Below are positions 37,243-46,017 of a stretch of 49,206 nucleotides of DNA, in pieces; within the stretch, counting starts at the first letter, position 1, and each line of letters opens with the position of its first letter. Position numbers and translations under genes: made by a program. Under the pieces are notes generated by a model that did not search any database, was not told the DNA's origin, and saw only the letters and a program-made list of their open reading frames with translations. The DNA comes from Bacteroidota bacterium (GTDB taxonomy: Bacteria > Bacteroidota > Bacteroidia > Chitinophagales > BACL12), in NCBI GenBank assembly GCA_016124275.1, contig WGOA01000011.1:1-49206 (forward strand), written 5' to 3'.

Positions 37243-37830
37243 TTACATGTTTTGCAGAGCCAGCTTAATCAGTGCCTCAACGGACGAGATAACGGGCTGA
37301 TTCTTAATTACTTTCGAGATTGCTTTTTCGCTGGCCGGACGAGCAAAGCCCAACATGACCAAAGCGGATAACGCTTCCTCCTGCATTGTATTGCGCGGAA
37401 GCCCCGGAATACTTTCAGCAATTGGTCCTGAGGCAGAAACTTTGTCTTTCATTTCCAGAATCAGTCGCTTAGCGGATTTGGGGCCAATTCCCTTGATGCT
37501 TTTAATGCGATCCTCATCTTCAGACAGGATAGCTTGGGTTAACTCTTGGGGCGACATGGATGAAAGCACCATCCGGGCAGTGCCGGGCCCGATGCCGCTT
37601 ACCGCAATCAGTTTCTGGAAAAGCTCGCGCTCTTCCTTGCCTGAGAAGCCGTAAAGCGTATGGGCATCTTCCTTGATATGCAAGTGGGTGTACAAGCGGC
37701 AATTGGGCTTACCCTGAATCTGCTCGTAGGTGTACAAGCTGATGTGCACGGCATAGCCCACCCCCCCTACCCCCAGGACAACCTGGGTTGGCGTGATCTC
37801 GATAAGCTGTCCATCCAGAAATGCAATCAT
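37243..37830 (-). CDS. ruvA: Holliday junction branch migration protein RuvA
   Basis: DNA-binding tetramer that recognises Holliday junctions and loads the RuvB motor; 195 aa, the normal length. The N-terminal OB fold starts MIAFLDGQLIEITPTQVVLGVGGVGY. It is followed by two helix-hairpin-helix motifs, LIAVSGIGPGTARMVLS and IKSIKGIGPKSAKRLILEMKDK. The C-terminal RuvB-interacting three-helix domain (EALSALVMLGFARPASEKAISKV) is complete. First gene of the ruvA-sprA-gcvH-vanZ-tonB run; its stop is 11 bp from the sprA start. ruvB and ruvC are not in the window. Confidence 0.97.
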   Translation of the reverse strand: MIAFLDGQLIEITPTQVVLGVGGVGYAVHISLYTYEQIQGKPNCRLYTHLHIKEDAHTLYGFSGKEERELFQKLIAVSGIGPGTARMVLSSMSPQELTQAILSEDEDRIKSIKGIGPKSAKRLILEMKDKVSASGPIAESIPGLPRNTMQEEALSALVMLGFARPASEKAISKVIKNQPVISSVEALIKLALQNM

Positions 37831-38066
37831 GCTAATCCCCCCCCTGTCAGCCAGTGAATCCGGAGGTTTTGACCAAAAAGTCAGGTTCCCCCGGGTCTGA
37901 AGCGCCGCAAGTTATGGAAAAATCGCGCGCGGCTAAGGGCAAGTGTACGCGTTTAACACGGACACGTTGCAAAAATTAGACATAGGTGGCGCAAAAGATA
38001 GCAAAGGCCGTCAAGGCACCACTAAAACCGCCCTTTTAGCGTCTGTCTAAAAACCCCGGCGTACCC
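37831..38066. other. Intergenic region between aceA and ruvA
   Basis: 236 bp without a gene. On the minus strand TATCTTTTG (about 38000-37992) is close to the Bacteroidota promoter box and could drive ruvA with a leader of roughly 150 nt. CTAAAA (38022-38027) pairs with TTTTAG (38034-38039) to make a weak hairpin after aceA; it is too short to be a confident terminator. Nothing else is evident. Confidence 0.4.
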
Positions 38067-39359
38067 TTAATGATGGCCGTTGGCGCTGAACTGGTCTGCC
38101 TCCGTGGAGTTTTTCAGCGCTGTGGTGCTGGACGTTCCGGCCATGACCGTGTTCTGAACGGCATCAAAGTAGCCCGTGCCCACAAAACTCTGGTGCTTGG
38201 CGGCGCGGTAGCCGGCGGCTTCGTTGGCAAATTCGCGCTGTTGCAACTGGCTGTACGCAAACATACCCTCCCGTTTGTAGGCGCTCGCCAATTCAAACAT
38301 GGAGTTGTTGAGGGCGTGCCAGCCGGCCAGCGTGATGAACTGGAACTTGAAGCCCATAGCGTTCAGCTCTTCGCGGAAATGCTTCATGGTCTTCTCGTCC
38401 AGGTTGGCCTGCCAGTTGAAGCTGGGCGAACAGTTGTAGGCCAGCATCTGGTCCGGGTACTGCTTTTTAATGGCCTCGGCAAAGGTCCGGGCCTGCTCCA
38501 GGCTGGGTTTGGAAGTCTCCATCCAGATCAGATCGGCATAGGGCGCGTAGCTCAGGCCGCGGTCAATGCAGGCTTCGATGCCGTGGCGCACGTAGTAAAA
38601 CCCTTCGGCAGAGCGCTCGCCCGTCACGAAACCCTTGTCGCGATCGTCAATATCGGAGGTAATCAGGTTGGCTGCCTCCGCATCGGTGCGGGCGATGACC
38701 ACGCTGGGGACCCCGCAAACATCAGCCGCCAAACGCGCGGCAATCAGCTTATTGATGGCCTCTTGCGTAGGAACGAGCACTTTTCCCCCGAGATGGCCGC
38801 ATTTTTTGGCCGAACTGAGCTGGTCTTCAAAATGCACCCCGGCCGCGCCGGCCATAATCATGTGCTTCATCAGCTCAAATGCGTTCAAATTACCCCCAAA
38901 ACCAGCTTCGGCATCGGCCACCAGCGGCACCATCCAGTCGATGCGGCTGTCGCCCTTCATCCAGTGGATCTGGTCCGTGCGCAACAGCGCATTGTTAATG
39001 CGGCGAACCAGCGCGGGCACGGCATCTACCGGGTACAAGCTCTGGTCGGGGTACATGGTCTCGGCCGTGTTGGCGTCGCCGGCCACCTGCCAGCCGCTCA
39101 CGTAAATGGCGTTCAATCCGGCTTCCACCTCCTGGATGGCCTGGTTGCCCGTCATGGCGCCCAGCCCCGTCACTGGCCCTGCCTCGTGCAGGCCCTTCCA
39201 CAGTTTCTCCGCCCCGTTGCGGGCCAGCGTGTGCTCAATTTGGACGGAACCCCGCAGGTTCACCACTTCATCGGCGGTGTAGGGGCGGGTGGTGTGCTTC
39301 CAGCGCGGATTTTCGTTCCAATCGCGGATCAGCTGGTCAACTTGGTCCTGGCGGGTCAT
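38067..39359 (-). CDS. aceA: Isocitrate lyase
   Basis: First enzyme of the glyoxylate shunt, splitting isocitrate into glyoxylate and succinate so that cells can grow on acetate or fatty acids; 430 aa, typical of the short bacterial class. The catalytic loop KKCGH is at 185-189 with Cys187 as the active-site residue. Substrate and magnesium-binding segments are also present: [36 protein letters not shown] and YNCSPSFNW. It lies 51 bp downstream of aceB on the same strand, so the two enzymes are made together. Full length and apparently intact. Confidence 0.98.
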   Translation of the reverse strand: MTRQDQVDQLIRDWNENPRWKHTTRPYTADEVVNLRGSVQIEHTLARNGAEKLWKGLHEAGPVTGLGAMTGNQAIQEVEAGLNAIYVSGWQVAGDANTAETMYPDQSLYPVDAVPALVRRINNALLRTDQIHWMKGDSRIDWMVPLVADAEAGFGGNLNAFELMKHMIMAGAAGVHFEDQLSSAKKCGHLGGKVLVPTQEAINKLIAARLAADVCGVPSVVIARTDAEAANLITSDIDDRDKGFVTGERSAEGFYYVRHGIEACIDRGLSYAPYADLIWMETSKPSLEQARTFAEAIKKQYPDQMLAYNCSPSFNWQANLDEKTMKHFREELNAMGFKFQFITLAGWHALNNSMFELASAYKREGMFAYSQLQQREFANEAAGYRAAKHQSFVGTGYFDAVQNTVMAGTSSTTALKNSTEADQFSANGHH

Positions 39360-39410
39360 CGTATGCGTATTTGAGGATTAGGTCGAAATAGGTTTTTGCA
39401 ACGGGCAAAA

Positions 39411-41012
39411 TCAGATCAATTCATAAGCCGGCAACGTTAAAAACTCAACAAAATCGCGGCTCCGAATGAGGTCATCAAACAATTCAGCGGCCTTGGCAAA
39501 GCGGCCCCGGTCGTAGCGCTCGGCTCCGACGTAGGCGCGGATCTTTTCCAGTTCCTCCGGAATCATTGCCGCAACCATAAAATATGTTATGGTACGGCCG
39601 TCGTCCAAGGCACTTCGGCGCTGAATCCACTGCCAGACCTGTGTCCGGCTGATCTCCGCAGTAGCGGCATCTTCCATGAGGTTGTACAGCGCAGCGGCGC
39701 CCACCCCCTTCAACCAACTTTCTATATAGAGAATACCCACGTTGATGTTGAGGCGCAGGCCCGCTTCGGTAATGGTACCGGGCGAAGGGCTTAGCAGATC
39801 CTGCGCGGAGACGTGCAGGTCTTCGCGCTTGACGTGAATTTGATGGGGCGTGGGCATTTGGCGGTCAAAAATGTCCATGGCAACTCCGACCAGACCGGGA
39901 TGCGCCACCCAGGTGCCGTCATGCCCGTTGCGCACTTCCAGCTCTTTGTCTTTGCGCACCTTTTCAATGGCGGCGGCATTGGCCTGCTCGTCTCCCTTAA
40001 TGGGAATAAACGCCGCCATGCCGCCCATGGCGTGCACCCAGCGGCGGTGGCAGGTCTGAATAACCAATTGCGAGTACGCGCTCATGAAGGGCACCGACAT
40101 CGTCACCTGCCCGCGCTCCGGCAGCACATAACCATCCAGGTTGCGCAAGCGCTTGATGTAGCTAAAAATGTAGTCCCAACGGCCGCAGTTCAAGCCGGCA
40201 CTGTGGTCGCGCAACTCCCAGAGAATTTCGTGCAGTTCAAAACTGGCCAGAATGGTTTCTACCAAAACCGTGGCTTTGATGGTGCCCACCGGGATGCTCA
40301 GGCGATCCTGGGCGCGCACGAAAACGTCATTCCACAGGCGCGCCTCGTGATAGCTCTCCAGTTTGGGCAGGTAGAAGTAAGGACCGCTGCCTTTGGCCAA
40401 CAGCCAGGCCGCATTGTGAAAAAAGTACAGCCCAAAATCAAACAGCGACGCGCTCATGGGCTGCTCGTCCACCCAAACATGGCTTTCTTGCAAGTGCCAG
40501 CCTCTGGGCCGAACCATCAACACCGCTGTTTTCTCGTTCAGGGTGTACTGTTTGTTGTTCTCGGGGTTTTCGTAACTGATACTGCCGCGCACCGCGTCAC
40601 GCAAGTTGATCTGGCCGGTGATGCAATTGGTCCAGGTGGGCGAATTGGAGTCTTCAAAGTCAGCCATGAACACCTTGGCACCCGAATTCAGCGCGTTGAT
40701 GATCATTTTGCGCTCCACCGGGCCGGTAATCTCTACCCTTCTATCCAGTAAATCCGGGGGAAGGGGCGCCACCGTCCAATCAGCATTCCGGATGCTGGCC
40801 GTCTCCGGCAAAAAATCGGGCAGATCGCCACCGTCCATCGCAATCTGGCGGTTCTGCCGCTCCTGAAGCAGCGCCAACCGTCGCTCGTTGAACAAACGCT
40901 GTAAATCAGCCACGAAGGCCAGGGCTTCCGGTGTCAGAATTTCGCGATAGGCCGCGTTCAGGCTGCCGCGCACTTCCACGCCGCCGATGCTGGTCAGGGC
41001 TTGCAAAGACAT
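39411..41012 (-). CDS. aceB: Malate synthase A
   Basis: Second enzyme of the glyoxylate shunt, condensing glyoxylate with acetyl-CoA to malate; 533 aa, the length of the A isoform. Typical segments are [90 protein letters not shown] and [21 protein letters not shown]. The catalytic Arg lies in RPRGWH and the catalytic Asp in MEDAATAE. First gene of the aceB-aceA operon, read away from a divergent XRE-type regulator. A promoter overlapped by repeats lies directly upstream. Confidence 0.98.
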   Translation of the reverse strand: MSLQALTSIGGVEVRGSLNAAYREILTPEALAFVADLQRLFNERRLALLQERQNRQIAMDGGDLPDFLPETASIRNADWTVAPLPPDLLDRRVEITGPVERKMIINALNSGAKVFMADFEDSNSPTWTNCITGQINLRDAVRGSISYENPENNKQYTLNEKTAVLMVRPRGWHLQESHVWVDEQPMSASLFDFGLYFFHNAAWLLAKGSGPYFYLPKLESYHEARLWNDVFVRAQDRLSIPVGTIKATVLVETILASFELHEILWELRDHSAGLNCGRWDYIFSYIKRLRNLDGYVLPERGQVTMSVPFMSAYSQLVIQTCHRRWVHAMGGMAAFIPIKGDEQANAAAIEKVRKDKELEVRNGHDGTWVAHPGLVGVAMDIFDRQMPTPHQIHVKREDLHVSAQDLLSPSPGTITEAGLRLNINVGILYIESWLKGVGAAALYNLMEDAATAEISRTQVWQWIQRRSALDDGRTITYFMVAAMIPEELEKIRAYVGAERYDRGRFAKAAELFDDLIRSRDFVEFLTLPAYELI

Positions 41013-41065
41013 GAGGGTTTTGTTTCAGGTGATAGCATCTGTAAAGGTTACTCTATTCCCGGCTT

Positions 41066-41096
41066 CAAAGTTACAACAAGCGAATTTCACAGTCAA
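41066..41096 (-). promoter_or_regulatory. aceBA promoter
   Basis: Minus-strand TAACTTTG (41073-41066) matches TAnnTTTG, with TTG (41096-41094, in TTGACTG) 20 bp upstream. Transcription would start near 41060, giving a leader of about 48 nt before the aceB ATG at 41012. Confidence 0.65.
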
Positions 41097-41126
41097 GCGA
41101 AAATTCGCTAATCGCAATTTTTAGCG
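41077..41126. promoter_or_regulatory. Putative operator cluster between aceB and its divergent regulator
   Basis: CAAGCGAA occurs at 41077-41084 and again at 41094-41101. The second copy is half of the inverted repeat AGCGAA-AA-TTCGCT (41096-41109). A further pair, CGCTAA (41106-41111) and TTAGCG (41121-41126), is also inverted. The cluster overlaps the spacer and -33 element of the aceB promoter and lies just ahead of the regulator gene, so it is a likely binding site for that regulator. Confidence 0.55.
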
Positions 41127-41162
41127 CACAGCGACGGGGCTTTTCGTATCTTGCCACCCGCT

Positions 41163-42695
41163 TTGATCCCCCATAAACACGTCATCCGCCTCATTTTCGG
41201 CCTAAAAGTCCGCGAACTGCGCAAGCAGAAAGGACTGTCCTTTGCCGAATTGTCGCAAGCCAGCGGGCTGTCGGTCAGTTACCTCAACGAGATTGAGCGG
41301 GGCAAGAAATACCCCAAAGCAGACAAAATCCTGGCCCTTTCTGAGGCTTTAGAGGTGTCTTACGACAACCTGGTTTCGCTCAAACTCAGCAAACGCTTGA
41401 GCCCGGTGGCTGACCTCCTGCGCTCCTCATTCTTTCAGGAGCTGCCCCTGGAGTTTTTTGGCCTCGAACCCGGCCAATTGCTGGAGCTCATCGCCGGCGC
41501 GCCCACCAAAATCAACGCCTTCATCTCCACGCTGATTGAAATTGCGCGCAATTACGAGATGCAGCAGGAGCAATTCTACTTTGCCGCCGTTCGCTCCTAC
41601 CAGGAACTAAACGACAGCTACTTTGAAGACATCGAAAAGGCTGTGGCTGATTTCTCCCGGGCGAAGGGCCTCGACACGCTGCCCTGCGTTCCGGTTGATG
41701 CCCTGGAGCGTCTGCTCCGCGACGAGTACGGCTACAAACTGGATGGCGATCTGCTCACCAACATACCGGAACTGACCGGTCTGCGCTCGCTCTTCAACAA
41801 GAAAAAGCGCATGCTGATGATCAACCCCTCGCTGAGCCCAACGCAGCGCGCGTTTTTGCTGGCCAGGGAATTGGGGTTCAACGAACTGGCGCTTAAAACC
41901 CGGCCGCTCTTCACCCCCGGCATTCAGGCGAGTTCCTTTGAAGAGGCGTTGAACAACTTCAAGGCCTCCTACTTTGCCGTGGCCCTGTTGGTGAACCAAC
42001 GCCACCTGATCCCGGATCTGGAGCAACTCTTTGCCCGCGAAAGCTGGAACACCTCCCTGTTTACCGACTTGCTGCAACGCTACCAGGCCAGCCCGGAAAT
42101 GTTGGTGCAACGCCTGACCAACCTCTTGCCCCGCCATTTTGGCATCCGCAACCTCTTTATGCTCCGCTTTCGCCACGTTCCCGGCGACGCAGGCAGTCCC
42201 GATGAGTACTTCATCACCAAAGAGCTGCATTTAGCCCGCCTGCACAGCCCGCACGCCAACGAAATCAACGAGCACTACTGCCGGCGCTGGGCCTCCATCC
42301 GCGTGCTGCAAGACTTGCGAGCGCTGCAACTGGGTGGCGGCAGCACTGGCAACAGCGGCGCTGCACCCGGAACCTCGCCAGGTCCTCTCGCCGACTTCCA
42401 GCGCTCCACCTATGTAGGCTCCAAAGAAGAATACCTGATTCTGTCGCTTGCACGCCCCAACGCCCCTTCGCCCGGAAACATCAGCATCACGCTGGGCCTG
42501 CAGGTGGACGACCGCCTCCGCAAACTCGTGGCCGTGCTCAACAACGACAGCATTCCGCTCGTCACCGTCAACGACACCTGCGAACGCTGCCCGCTGAACG
42601 ACTGCCTGGAGCGTGTGGCTCCCCCGTTGGTACTCGAGCGCGAAGCCCGAACCGCAGCCATGCGCAAAGCGGTGGAAGGGGTGTTGCGGGGGTAG
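41163..42695 (+). CDS. XRE-family transcriptional regulator, ScfR/RamB-like (HTH plus IrrE-type plus DUF2083-like domains)
   Basis: A DNA-binding regulator of about 510 aa. Residues ~10-70 form a Cro/XRE helix-turn-helix (LKVRELRKQKGLSFAELSQASGLSVSYLNEIERGKKYPK). The middle resembles the IrrE/ImmA-type domain found in RamB and ScfR proteins, but I see no HEXXH zinc motif. The C terminus has a Cys cluster, CERCPLNDCLERV. Family knowledge: RamB and ScfR respond to acetate or short-chain acyl-CoA state and control glyoxylate-shunt or propionate genes. Its divergence from aceBA fits that role. There is no ATG or GTG before the domain; TTG at 41163 is the likelier start, and TTG at 41151 lies within the promoter-like TATCTTGC (41147-41154). 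Confidence 0.88.
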   Translation: MIPHKHVIRLIFGLKVRELRKQKGLSFAELSQASGLSVSYLNEIERGKKYPKADKILALSEALEVSYDNLVSLKLSKRLSPVADLLRSSFFQELPLEFFGLEPGQLLELIAGAPTKINAFISTLIEIARNYEMQQEQFYFAAVRSYQELNDSYFEDIEKAVADFSRAKGLDTLPCVPVDALERLLRDEYGYKLDGDLLTNIPELTGLRSLFNKKKRMLMINPSLSPTQRAFLLARELGFNELALKTRPLFTPGIQASSFEEALNNFKASYFAVALLVNQRHLIPDLEQLFARESWNTSLFTDLLQRYQASPEMLVQRLTNLLPRHFGIRNLFMLRFRHVPGDAGSPDEYFITKELHLARLHSPHANEINEHYCRRWASIRVLQDLRALQLGGGSTGNSGAAPGTSPGPLADFQRSTYVGSKEEYLILSLARPNAPSPGNISITLGLQVDDRLRKLVAVLNNDSIPLVTVNDTCERCPLNDCLERVAPPLVLEREARTAAMRKAVEGVLRG

Positions 42696-42715
42696 GCAAA
42701 TAATGGCATAAAAAA

Positions 42716-43393
42716 TTATAGATTATTTATTATACTTATAATTCTATCAAAACGCTCAACTCGGTTCACAAACGGTAGATTACCTAAAACTGCCTCCAGC
42801 TTGGCTGGCTCGATCAATATACATTTCAATTGTTCCACTAGCCATGGTTTGACGTCCGAAGGTGCAGTGTTCAAAAGTTCTTCTATATCAGTGCGGTTGT
42901 CCAGGATGTAAACTAAATCCTCCAAATCATGGCTGGTTCTTGGTTCATGGATGCCTCTGCTGGCAAATGCGTCAAACTTGGAAGCCATAAAATAGGGTAA
43001 TGGCAAGACACTAATCCGGACGTCCAATACTTCAATAGATTCCCGTTGAGCAAAACCAGGCGCAAACCAACGGTTAGCAGGTGCCCACCCCAGGGCTTGC
43101 GTGTTCATGACGTCTACCTTGATCCCCTCGTATCGAAATCGGCAGATTACATTGTCGTCTGCTGATTGTGTAAAGCCCTTCTGTGTTAAAGTTTCACGTA
43201 TGGCTTCCAGTTCATGCAAGGAAACAATAGCCATAGTGATGTCCAGATCATCAGTAGGGCGCACATCCTCCGCGGCTAAATCATCGACATAAATGCCCAC
43301 CACAGCTCCACCAACAAAGGCCACCTGTTCATTCAATGATCCTAAAGCTTTAGCTACCTTCTTTATAGCCATATACTGATCTGTGCGATTCAT
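42716..43393 (-). CDS. Nucleotidyltransferase-fold protein (AbiEii/MNT-like)
   Basis: A 225-aa protein with a nucleotidyltransferase signature: FVGGAVVGIYVDD near residue 26 followed by VRPTDDLDITMAI near 44. This is the G-G...R-T-x-D-x-D pattern that binds NTP and metal. IKVDVMNTQALGW would supply the third acidic residue, and FMASKFDAFASRGIHEPRTSHDLEDLVYIL resembles the K...R...KD-x-x-D region of AbiEii-type enzymes. Such proteins act as toxins or defence factors that modify tRNA or proteins, or are housekeeping-like orphans. It overlaps the upstream winged-helix gene by 4 bp (ATGA). The cassette is visibly AT-richer than its flanks, suggesting acquisition by transfer. Toxin role is inference. 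Confidence 0.75.
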   Translation of the reverse strand: MNRTDQYMAIKKVAKALGSLNEQVAFVGGAVVGIYVDDLAAEDVRPTDDLDITMAIVSLHELEAIRETLTQKGFTQSADDNVICRFRYEGIKVDVMNTQALGWAPANRWFAPGFAQRESIEVLDVRISVLPLPYFMASKFDAFASRGIHEPRTSHDLEDLVYILDNRTDIEELLNTAPSDVKPWLVEQLKCILIEPAKLEAVLGNLPFVNRVERFDRIISIINNL

Positions 43394-43908
43394 GCTCGTA
43401 CAATTTTCTCTAACTCGATGGACGCCAACTTTCTCTCGCGCGCTCGGCCAACGCGCAATGCGTCAATTAAAGCCAGAGACCGGTAAAGTCCTTCATCTTC
43501 CAAGGCTGCAAGCGGAACTTGTGGATAGAATGGTGTAATACTTTGACCGCGCACATGGCCTTTATGGTATGGCCACACATATGCTTCGTTGCTTTTGATC
43601 TCGCTATTTAAGGGTTCTGCCGAATGGGCGGTTGGTATTCCACGGACAACTGCTCCTGGTCTGGCAGGAAACACGACAGCCACTCCATATTGCAAGAAGT
43701 CGGAGAAAGCCAACCGCATGACCCTCTTGCCAGTGTCATCCAATAGACCTGCATATTTTGACCGCGCTACGGACTGACTTACTTCACTTTGGCTCAATTT
43801 CAGGGAATGCGCCAATGGGATTTGCCGCCAGGACTCATCATTCATTGCAATAATCTTTAACAGAACGACAATGTCTTGTGGCCTCATTGAGTGTTGCGAC
43901 TTATTCAT
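43390..43908 (-). CDS. Winged-helix DNA-binding protein paired with a nucleotidyltransferase
   Basis: A 172-aa protein whose N-terminal ~75 residues look like a winged helix: MRPQDIVVLLKIIAMNDESWRQIPLAHSL, then the recognition-helix-like LSQSEVSQSVARSKYAGLL, then a wing around DDTGKRVMR. The C-terminal half (YGVAVVFPARPGAVVRGIPTAHSAEPL, YVWPYHKGHVRG) matches nothing I can name. It is the first gene of the two-gene cassette and overlaps the nucleotidyltransferase by ATGA. Two copies of a 17-bp near-palindrome lie 19 and 84 bp upstream, which fits autoregulation by this protein, as expected of an antitoxin-type repressor. No enzyme motif seen. Function is inferred from context only. Confidence 0.75.
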   Translation of the reverse strand: MNKSQHSMRPQDIVVLLKIIAMNDESWRQIPLAHSLKLSQSEVSQSVARSKYAGLLDDTGKRVMRLAFSDFLQYGVAVVFPARPGAVVRGIPTAHSAEPLNSEIKSNEAYVWPYHKGHVRGQSITPFYPQVPLAALEDEGLYRSLALIDALRVGRARERKLASIELEKIVRA

Positions 43909-43926
43909 TGCAAGTGTTTAATCGTC

Positions 43927-43943
43927 TATTGCATTATGCAATA
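43927..43943. promoter_or_regulatory. Operator-like palindrome, copy 1
   Basis: TATTGCATTATGCAATA is a perfect palindrome of 8-bp arms around one base, 19 bp upstream of the winged-helix gene ATG. It is 14/17 identical to the second copy at 43992-44008. Confidence 0.7.
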
Positions 43944-43991
43944 ATACTCAATCAAATTAGTATAATAGGCCTTATTGACAGAATTATTACG

Positions 43992-44008
43992 TATCGCAAT
44001 ACGCAATA
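43992..44008. promoter_or_regulatory. Operator-like near-palindrome, copy 2
   Basis: TATCGCAATACGCAATA matches copy 1 at 14 of 17 positions. The centres are 65 bp apart, about six helical turns, so both would present the same face of DNA. The intervening AT-rich DNA has minus-strand promoter-like sequence (TATACT and TAATTTG). Confidence 0.65.
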
Positions 44009-44085
44009 AATCAACAAACTCCTAAAAAACAAAAGAAGAGGCGTCCATGAAGGTGCATGATCGTCGTGTAAACACCCTATGGGTT

Positions 44086-45057
44086 CTACTCAACCCAATC
44101 ATTACTAATCAACACATGTCCGTCCAGATCCGCGTAGTCAAACAGGCCGGCCAGTTGCGCGGCGGCTGACGTGGCGATCACCGACTCGGCCATGCAGCCG
44201 ATCAGGGTGCCCAAACCAGCAGCTCGCGATTGCGCATGCAGGCGAAGGGCTGGACGCAAGCCTCCGCATTTCATCAGCTTGACATTGATGCCGTTGAACA
44301 GTTCGGCCTTCTGTTGCAGGTCCGCCGCGGTTTGGATGGACTCATCCCCATAAATAGGAAGCGTAGTGCGGGCGCGCAACCATAAGTTATCTTCATCCGC
44401 GTGAACGGCGAGCGGCTGTTCCACCAGGAAGACCTGCCGCGCAGGCAGGTATTCCAACGAGCGAATGGCTTCTTCGCGTTTCACAAAAGCCTGGTTGAAA
44501 TCGACCGCAATCGGCTGTTCGGTCAGGCGCGTCACCAGCGCGATTACAGCGCGGGTTCGCTCCCGATCAGCATCCAGCTTGAGCTTGATCCAGGGCGCGT
44601 CCTTACCTGCTTCAATTGCTGCCCGGGTAAAGGCCGCATCGCCGATGCCTATGGTGTGGCAGGAGCGCACAGCCTCGGGATTGGGAACACCCAGCATTTG
44701 CCATACGGCCTGCCCGGAATGCTGCTCCATCGCGTTGTGCCAGGCCATATCCAGCGCGGCCAATGCTGGCAAACAGCCAGGCGAAACGCGCTCCGGCTGC
44801 TCGAGGTAGGCAGCCCATTCCCCCAGCTCACGAGGGCCCCTGGCCACCCATTCCAGCAACTGCGCTTGATTTTCTACCCGCGTAGGGAGCATGTAGGGCG
44901 GGAACGACGCTTGCCCAAGGCCGGTAAGCCCTTCGCCTTCCAACCGCACAAACAGCGCCTCCGTTCCGCGCCTGGCATTGCCGGCAACAGCGAATACCTG
45001 ACTAAAGACCAGGTCACGCGACTCAACGCGCAGGGTGTACAAATTGCCGGGACGCAA
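44086..45057 (-). CDS. Enolase-superfamily dipeptide epimerase
   Basis: Cytosolic enzyme of the muconate-lactonizing/dipeptide-epimerase group, 323 aa. Catalytic lysines are Lys160 in WIKLKLD and Lys260 in INVKLMKCGG, placed on opposite faces to remove and return the alpha proton. Metal ligands are Asp186 (VDFNQA), Glu213 (LVEQPL) and Asp238 (YGDES). The C-terminal CMAESVIATSAAAQLAG and DLDGHVL are typical of L-Ala-D/L-Glu-type epimerases. A role in recycling murein peptides is plausible, but specificity cannot be read. There is no ATG. An in-frame TAA lies at 45082-45084, so translation starts at TTG 45057 or a nearby non-ATG codon. A near-consensus box TAACTTAG (45084-45077) lies just upstream. 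Confidence 0.88.
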   Translation of the reverse strand: MRPGNLYTLRVESRDLVFSQVFAVAGNARRGTEALFVRLEGEGLTGLGQASFPPYMLPTRVENQAQLLEWVARGPRELGEWAAYLEQPERVSPGCLPALAALDMAWHNAMEQHSGQAVWQMLGVPNPEAVRSCHTIGIGDAAFTRAAIEAGKDAPWIKLKLDADRERTRAVIALVTRLTEQPIAVDFNQAFVKREEAIRSLEYLPARQVFLVEQPLAVHADEDNLWLRARTTLPIYGDESIQTAADLQQKAELFNGINVKLMKCGGLRPALRLHAQSRAAGLGTLIGCMAESVIATSAAAQLAGLFDYADLDGHVLISNDWVE

Positions 45058-45154
45058 CAGGGAAATTTTTAGAGCGCTAAGTTACGGTGAGTAAAAACGT
45101 GGCGTTATGCTTCAGAGGACCTCAAGCCTATACATTGTTATGGTTATGCTGTCC

Positions 45155-45922
45155 TTAATTGGACTTATGGTTTTGTATTTCTGACGATAATCGGGCAACC
45201 AATACCGTTGTTTCATTTATTACATTGCTAAGTAAATTAATACAATCCAGGTTAATCCAATAGTGTACTGCAGCATTCCGTAAATACTCTTCCCTATTCT
45301 CTTTTACTTCAAAAGCAGATAGGTTTTCAGAATCCGTTTTGAAAATAAAGGATGTGGATGGTTCAAACTTTAAAACGCTGAAGTCTACATAGAACGGCGC
45401 ATCTATCGGTAATGCCCAATCAGCGTTAACTTGAAAGTTGGCCTTGATGTAGTCGTAGTTTGCATAGTGCTTAACAATAACATCTCTTAAATCAACATCG
45501 TTAATCACGCCCATATTTCCGGTACTCGATAAATCATCAAATGTTGACGTGGATGGATTGAAAAAAGGGTAATGGCAACCATAGATTAAATACTTCTCAA
45601 CCTTTTCAAGTACCACTGAATCTGAATAATTCTTATGGTTTAAAACTGTTGCCATCTCCTCAATTGTTTTGTTGCCTTTCGTCAAGTCTTGTATGCTTTG
45701 CTGAAATGTCACTAAATCCTGTTCGTTTTCAATCAATAGTCTACCTAAATAGGCCAATTCCTGTTTGCCTTGCTTTCGCTTTTCATTCCAGTTATTGATT
45801 TGAAGGGCAATCAGAATTCCAATGACCACAAGTATAATTTCACCTACTGCATAGGTCAAATATTTACCGGTTCGTCCCTGGTACAACAAACCTTGTCTGA
45901 TTCTTCTAAAGAATTTTATCAT
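45155..45922 (-). CDS. DUF6090 family membrane-anchored protein
   Basis: A 255-aa protein beginning MIKFFRRIRQGLLYQGRTGKYLTYAVGEIILVVIGILIALQINNWNE. This N terminus is the hallmark of DUF6090 (short basic stretch, then one membrane helix ending in QINNWNE). The rest is a helical extracytoplasmic domain with no recognisable active site. These proteins are very common and often multi-copy in Bacteroidota, with no known role. The gene is clearly AT-richer than most of the window. It stands alone between the epimerase and the rhomboid gene, each about 95 bp away. Confidence 0.88.
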   Translation of the reverse strand: MIKFFRRIRQGLLYQGRTGKYLTYAVGEIILVVIGILIALQINNWNEKRKQGKQELAYLGRLLIENEQDLVTFQQSIQDLTKGNKTIEEMATVLNHKNYSDSVVLEKVEKYLIYGCHYPFFNPSTSTFDDLSSTGNMGVINDVDLRDVIVKHYANYDYIKANFQVNADWALPIDAPFYVDFSVLKFEPSTSFIFKTDSENLSAFEVKENREEYLRNAAVHYWINLDCINLLSNVINETTVLVARLSSEIQNHKSN

Positions 45923-46017
45923 TGGTTATTGGTTGCTTATCATGAATAACAACTTGCACCTTGTATCAAGGAAAGAACCGGAGACGGAATAGAAATCCAG
46001 GTTTTCATTGCACCTCC

